Assembly (NCBI GenBank): GCA_964442675.1
Contig: CAYUAE010000026.1
Location: forward strand, 1-18,462
Direction: 5' to 3'
Length of the DNA stretch: 18,462 nt
Origin: Methylomarinum sp964442675
GTDB lineage: Bacteria > Pseudomonadota > Gammaproteobacteria > Methylococcales > Methylomonadaceae
Shown one piece after another: positions 15,026-18,462 of this stretch. Made by a program: the position numbers and the translations under genes. Under the pieces are notes generated by a model that made no database searches, was not told the origin of the DNA, and saw only the letters and a list, made by a program, of their open reading frames with translations. The stretch's first letter is position 1; every line of letters begins with the position of its first letter.

Positions 15026-16597
15026 ATGAGCGAAATTGCATTACTTGCCGTTGAAAATATCATCAGCCGTAAAAAACGGCGGCCGCAGCAACAACTGACA
15101 TTTTATATTGAAGTCGAAAACTTAGGCTTTCATAAACAGGTAGAGGTTATTTGGGCGGGCGAGTCGGGGGAATGGCAGAGCTGTCCGGCAGCTTTTCAGC
15201 GTCAGTGGCATGCAGGGCTTGAGTGTTGGCAGGCGCAAATGCTGTTTTCTGCCACGGAGACGACGCCCTTGCCGGGGAATATTGAGTTTGGCCTCAGGTT
15301 GCGATGTGAGGGGCGGGAATACTGGGACAACCGGAATGGTTTGAATTATCACAGTGATGCGGATTCAGGTTTCCTGCTCGGCCATGGGCGTAAAATTGCC
15401 CATATTGTCAGCCAGAATCGGTTACAGCCCGGCCAGAAAAGCCTGGAATTGAGGGTGCTGGTCAATACCTCATTGCAGCCACAGCGGGTGCAGGTTCACT
15501 GGAGCGTGGATGATTGGCAAAGCCTCAGAAAAACCGATGCCCATAGCGCTGTGTTGTATTGGGATAAACTATGCCACAGCAATGCACGCAACCCTAACCA
15601 ATATGGTGTTCAGGTGTGGACGGCCAGGTTACGGACAGGACGCCATTTCCGAGTGCAGTACAGCATTGCCTGCCAGGGCAAGGCGGAAACAGTTTGGGAT
15701 AACAATGCAGGGCATAATTATGTTATCAGCCACAAGCCTTTGTCGTTGTTGATTCTCAATTTGCATTGTTATCAGGAGCAACAGCAGGATGAAAAGTTTG
15801 CTACTATCGCGCGTGCGATAGATGAGCTGCAGATCGATGTCGTGTGTTTTCAGGAAGTGGCCGAAAACTGGAATGATGGGCAAGGCGATTGGCCATCGAA
15901 TGCGGCTAATATCATCAATCAGCGACTGAAAGTGCCGCTGCATTTGTTTTACGACTGGTCGCATTTAGGCTTCGATCGATACCGGGAAGGCGTTGCGCTG
16001 TTAAGTCGTTATCCGCTGATAGAACCGGAAGGGCGCTATGTTTCCGAATCGCAGGACCCGTACAACATTCATGCGCGAAAAGCGGTGAAGGCATGGCTCA
16101 AAGTCCCGTATATGGGCTTGATTCAGGTGTTCTCCGTGCATTTAAGCTGGTGGGAAAACGGTTTTTCTGAACAATTCGGGCGTTTGCATGAATGGGCCTG
16201 CCAAGCGCGTTCAAAAGGGCTGAAAGCAAATTTGCTCTGCGGTGATTTCAATGTGGCCGCCGGCTCTGAAGGTTATCGGTTGGTGGTGCAGCATTATGGT
16301 TATGAAGACCAGTATTTACAAGCCAATCAGCAGGGGTTGTCGGCACAACGATTTCGGGTTGATGATGCGCATTGGGGGGATTATTTGAGCGATGATTATC
16401 GAATCGATTTTGTGTTTGCCAACCGTGGCCATGAACTTGAATGCACGTCGGCCACCACGTTGTTTACCGAACACGACTATGGCCGGGTGTCGGATCATAT
16501 CGGCTATTTATTCCGCTTCGAGCCGAATATTCAAACGGCTTCGGCGCTCAGGCATGGGGTAACGCAATCTAAAAATAAAGCCAGGAAAGAGGATTAA
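15026..16597 (+). CDS. Two tandem starch-binding-like modules fused to an EEP-family phosphoesterase/nuclease
   Basis: This 523-residue protein has no signal peptide and should be cytosolic. Module 1 (about 22-110) contains FYIEVENLGFHKQVEVIW and ends in EYWDNRNGLNY (98-108). Module 2 (about 138-233) contains VQVHWSVDDWQ and ends in VWDNNAGHNY (223-232). The WDNN-NY ending with the early VENLGF strand is the mark of CBM21, CBM53 and CBM25 starch/glycogen-binding modules. The C-terminal domain (about 239-515) is a complete EEP (DNase I/exonuclease III-like) fold with Asn245 (LNLH), Glu277 (FQEV), His372 (SVHLSWW), GDFN at 406-409, RIDFVF with Asp461, and SDH at 489-491. This superfamily cuts phosphodiesters or phosphomonoesters with Mg2+. 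The substrate is unknown. Targeting to glycogen is inferred from the modules and the adjacent branching enzyme. Confidence 0.82.
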   Translation: MSEIALLAVENIISRKKRRPQQQLTFYIEVENLGFHKQVEVIWAGESGEWQSCPAAFQRQWHAGLECWQAQMLFSATETTPLPGNIEFGLRLRCEGREYWDNRNGLNYHSDADSGFLLGHGRKIAHIVSQNRLQPGQKSLELRVLVNTSLQPQRVQVHWSVDDWQSLRKTDAHSAVLYWDKLCHSNARNPNQYGVQVWTARLRTGRHFRVQYSIACQGKAETVWDNNAGHNYVISHKPLSLLILNLHCYQEQQQDEKFATIARAIDELQIDVVCFQEVAENWNDGQGDWPSNAANIINQRLKVPLHLFYDWSHLGFDRYREGVALLSRYPLIEPEGRYVSESQDPYNIHARKAVKAWLKVPYMGLIQVFSVHLSWWENGFSEQFGRLHEWACQARSKGLKANLLCGDFNVAAGSEGYRLVVQHYGYEDQYLQANQQGLSAQRFRVDDAHWGDYLSDDYRIDFVFANRGHELECTSATTLFTEHDYGRVSDHIGYLFRFEPNIQTASALRHGVTQSKNKARKED

Positions 16598-16599
16598 CT

Positions 16600-18195
16600 A
16601 TGCAAACAGCTGAACACTATGCCCGTCCCGTTTTTGGTCAGCTTGGCGGCTATTTTCAGCGTATCAATGATTTCAAAGATACGTTTGATATTCGTTGGGG
16701 AAAAATAGAGTTCGATATGTTTCATGGCGTATCCTGTAACCTGAAAGTTATTCTGAAAGTGTATCGGGATCAAGGGGTCTGTGAAACCTATATCGTCGAT
16801 ACCGACCCCTATGCCGTGGAATGGGACCGGCACAAGCGCAGCACGCGTGATTTTTATGTGTACCCCCATTCAAAACATTTCGGCTGGATCAATTGCATCA
16901 AAATTGCCTTTATCGTGCATATTGGTGAACATTCGATCGCTTCAGAAAAAGAATACATTTATATGGATTGGTATCAGTTACAAGATGCCTATCCTCAGCA
17001 GCGGCATATCAATGAGGAATGGGCCACCCCCAATCATTACCGAAGCTATGAAGTCGATGCCGGGCAGTTGCAAAGTGATGTGGACTGGTATAACCGGCAT
17101 TTTGAATCTCTGCATCTGGTGCCTAAATTTACCAAAGGCCTTCCCTTTCATCCCTTTCACCCCAAACGCTTTATTCATGATCATATTGACAAAACCATCC
17201 AGGCCAAACACCAGCAGCCCGACAGATTTTGCACCATCAAGGTCAGTGTCGATTGTATCGACGACAATGATTTTATCAATCACCTGATTCACGCCAGCGA
17301 GCAGGGCGTTTTTGTGCAATGTATCGTCGATTGGCGCAAGATGACCATGACCAACAGCGCGACCTATGCCCGCTTGAAACAATCGCGGGTCGAGTTGTTA
17401 GGGGTGTTCTGCACGACCAAGCATCATTTGATCGAAGTCGAGCCGGATATGCATACCAAATTCATTATTTTTAATGATCAGGATTGCATCATGGGTTCAT
17501 TCAATATTACCTTCGATCGCTGGTGGGCAAATTGGGAATCGGGCATGACATTTCATTCTGAAGGTGTGTGCCGTTTGTTGGACAATATTTTTCAAAGTCA
17601 GCGGGGCGGGGTGATTCAAAAATACGGTATTGACCCTTTGAGCCATTTCAATCTGTTGTACACTTTTGGGCGGCATACTCTGCTCAATGGCCAGGCTTAC
17701 CGGCCGCATCAGGCTATTTTAGCCGAGATTCACCGTGCCAAATATCAAATCCGTATTTGTCTGTTTCTGATCGGTGAATTACGCGGCGATCATCATGACA
17801 GCGTCATCGACGCCTTGATTGCGGCTTGGCATCGCGGTGTTCATGTCGAGCTGTTGCTGAACGGCCATTTGGCGCGGGAAGGTAAAATCGGGGTAGAGCG
17901 CAGTATGGATGAAGAATTAAAGCGACCATTGTTGCCTGCCATACAGCGTTTGAAGCATGTCAATATTCCGATTGGCCTGGTTTATGGACAAGATGATCAC
18001 CCGGTACCTTATTCACCGATTCATTCTAAATATTGCATTATTGATGAGCATATTGTGATCGATGGCAGTTTTAACTGGTACAACACCTCGGTATTTTCCC
18101 ACGACCTTATCGTCGTCGCCGCCAATCATGATGTCGCCAAGCCCTATCTGTATGAATTTGAGCAGATTAAACGTGAATTACGGGTGTTTTGGTAG
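16600..18195 (+). CDS. Phospholipase D-superfamily protein with two HKD motifs and an unknown N-terminal domain
   Basis: This 531-residue protein has no signal peptide or membrane helix. The first HKD motif begins at His285 (HTKFIIFND) and is followed by GSFN at 299-302. The residue that is normally Asp is Asn292. The second is canonical: His475, Lys477, Asp482, GSFN at 489-492. Two HKD motifs in one chain form one active site in phospholipase D, cardiolipin synthase and related phosphodiesterases, so the domain at about 200-531 should be complete. The first 150 or so residues are rich in aromatic beta-strand-like stretches (IEFDMF, FGWINCIKIAFIVHIGEH) and match nothing I recognise. The ATG lies two bases after the EEP stop with AGAGGA at 16588-16593, so the two genes are cotranscribed. 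The substrate is unknown. Confidence 0.85.
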   Translation: MQTAEHYARPVFGQLGGYFQRINDFKDTFDIRWGKIEFDMFHGVSCNLKVILKVYRDQGVCETYIVDTDPYAVEWDRHKRSTRDFYVYPHSKHFGWINCIKIAFIVHIGEHSIASEKEYIYMDWYQLQDAYPQQRHINEEWATPNHYRSYEVDAGQLQSDVDWYNRHFESLHLVPKFTKGLPFHPFHPKRFIHDHIDKTIQAKHQQPDRFCTIKVSVDCIDDNDFINHLIHASEQGVFVQCIVDWRKMTMTNSATYARLKQSRVELLGVFCTTKHHLIEVEPDMHTKFIIFNDQDCIMGSFNITFDRWWANWESGMTFHSEGVCRLLDNIFQSQRGGVIQKYGIDPLSHFNLLYTFGRHTLLNGQAYRPHQAILAEIHRAKYQIRICLFLIGELRGDHHDSVIDALIAAWHRGVHVELLLNGHLAREGKIGVERSMDEELKRPLLPAIQRLKHVNIPIGLVYGQDDHPVPYSPIHSKYCIIDEHIVIDGSFNWYNTSVFSHDLIVVAANHDVAKPYLYEFEQIKRELRVFW

Positions 18196-18212
18196 TATAT
18201 AAAGGAGTATTA

Positions 18213-18240
18213 GCCCGAACTCATAAATCAAAGACCGGGC
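18213..18240 (+). terminator. Weak hairpin after the PLD-like gene
   Basis: GCCCG at 18213-18217 pairs with CGGGC at 18236-18240 around an 18-base A/T-rich loop and is followed by CCTTTTG. The stem is short and the T-run poor, so it is only a possible end of the GH57-PLD operon. It is the only candidate between the PLD-like stop and the convergent gene. Confidence 0.25.
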
Positions 18241-18297
18241 CCTTTTGTCCTCAGTGTTTACTTTTCTACGAAACTGAAATTGCCTGCCTCAGCCAGA

Positions 18298-18324
18298 AAA
18301 GCCAAGGCAAGCGAAGTTGGCTTT
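18298..18324 (-). terminator. Intrinsic terminator of the minus-strand edge gene
   Basis: Read on the minus strand, AAAGCCAA and TTGGCTTT form a perfect 8-bp stem around an 11-base loop. The stem includes bases of the TAA stop codon and is followed by TCT, giving a short U-rich tail TTTTCT. Its position directly at the end of the reading frame supports both the terminator and the reality of the partial gene. Confidence 0.5.
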
Positions 18325-18462
18325 AAGCGGGCGGTAATTTTAATATTTCTTTGAGTCTGGCGATGTGCTTGTTGTTTTCTGCATCAATTACGTCAATGCA
18401 TTTTAGGCCGCCATCATCTTCAGTCACAAATATTTGGCTGGGATTTTTGATTAAGTGATCCA
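18323..18462 (-). CDS. 3' end of an unidentified gene (truncated by the window edge)
   Basis: The minus strand is open from the window edge for 45 codons to a TAA at 18323-18325. The visible C-terminus contains IFVTEDDGGLKCIDVIDAEN and ends in RLKEILKLPPA. It looks like real protein: a charged beta-turn segment followed by an amphipathic helix. A stem-loop terminator sits at the stop. I do not recognise the family. The gene converges on the PLD-like operon, so it is not part of it. Confidence 0.55.
   Translation of the reverse strand, partial: DHLIKNPSQIFVTEDDGGLKCIDVIDAENNKHIARLKEILKLPPA

Noticed and set aside
15510..15752. Small plus-strand open frame inside the CBM-EEP gene
   Set aside because: It is out of frame with a region carrying a clear conserved WDNN-NY module and has no support of its own.
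1..18462. CRISPR array, tRNA, rRNA, or insertion-sequence transposase
   Set aside because: No regularly spaced direct repeats, cloverleaf-like sequences, rRNA landmarks or transposase-like proteins were seen on either strand.

Overview
The window reads as chromosomal DNA from a gammaproteobacterium. The evidence is a CsiV-type protein directly behind mfd, a YfiR-type periplasmic regulator, and a typical proteobacterial TonB receptor. Codon use is even and moderately GC-balanced throughout, and I see no obvious foreign block. A methanotroph-like lineage (Methylococcales) is possible, but that is a guess from gene style, not something the sequence proves. I found no rRNA, tRNA, CRISPR array or transposase.

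Layout: positions 1-284 are non-coding and hold a 101-bp element with 26-bp imperfect terminal inverted repeats and nested hairpins, followed by a likely promoter. Positions 285-5313 form a tight three-gene operon: a YfiR-like periplasmic protein, a membrane CHASE8-HAMP-PAS-GGDEF-EAL enzyme, and a TonB-dependent receptor. It looks like a signalling unit in which an outer-membrane event controls cyclic-di-GMP through a periplasmic YfiR-like repressor. Positions 5324-9927 carry DNA repair and envelope genes: an AlkB-type dioxygenase, mfd, and a csiV-like gene overlapping mfd by one base. Next come a small DUF1289 zinc protein with its own good sigma-70 promoter and, convergent to it, a two-gene unit on the minus strand encoding an SPFH/YdjI-like protein with a SHOCT tail and a triple zinc-ribbon protein. 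A gamma-class carbonic anhydrase-like gene diverges from that unit.

Positions 12815-18195 are the most unusual part. They hold four closely spaced plus-strand genes: a DUF4912-like protein, a GH57 glycogen branching enzyme, a protein with two tandem starch-binding-like modules joined to a complete endonuclease/exonuclease/phosphatase (EEP) domain, and a phospholipase-D-superfamily protein with two HKD motifs, the first with Asp replaced by Asn. This suggests a glycogen-associated phosphoesterase system. The substrate (glycogen phosphate, a phosphodiester-linked group, lipid or nucleic acid) cannot be told from sequence. The last 140 bases hold the 3' end of an unidentified minus-strand gene with its terminator.

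Domain calls come from reading motifs by eye. No database search was run.
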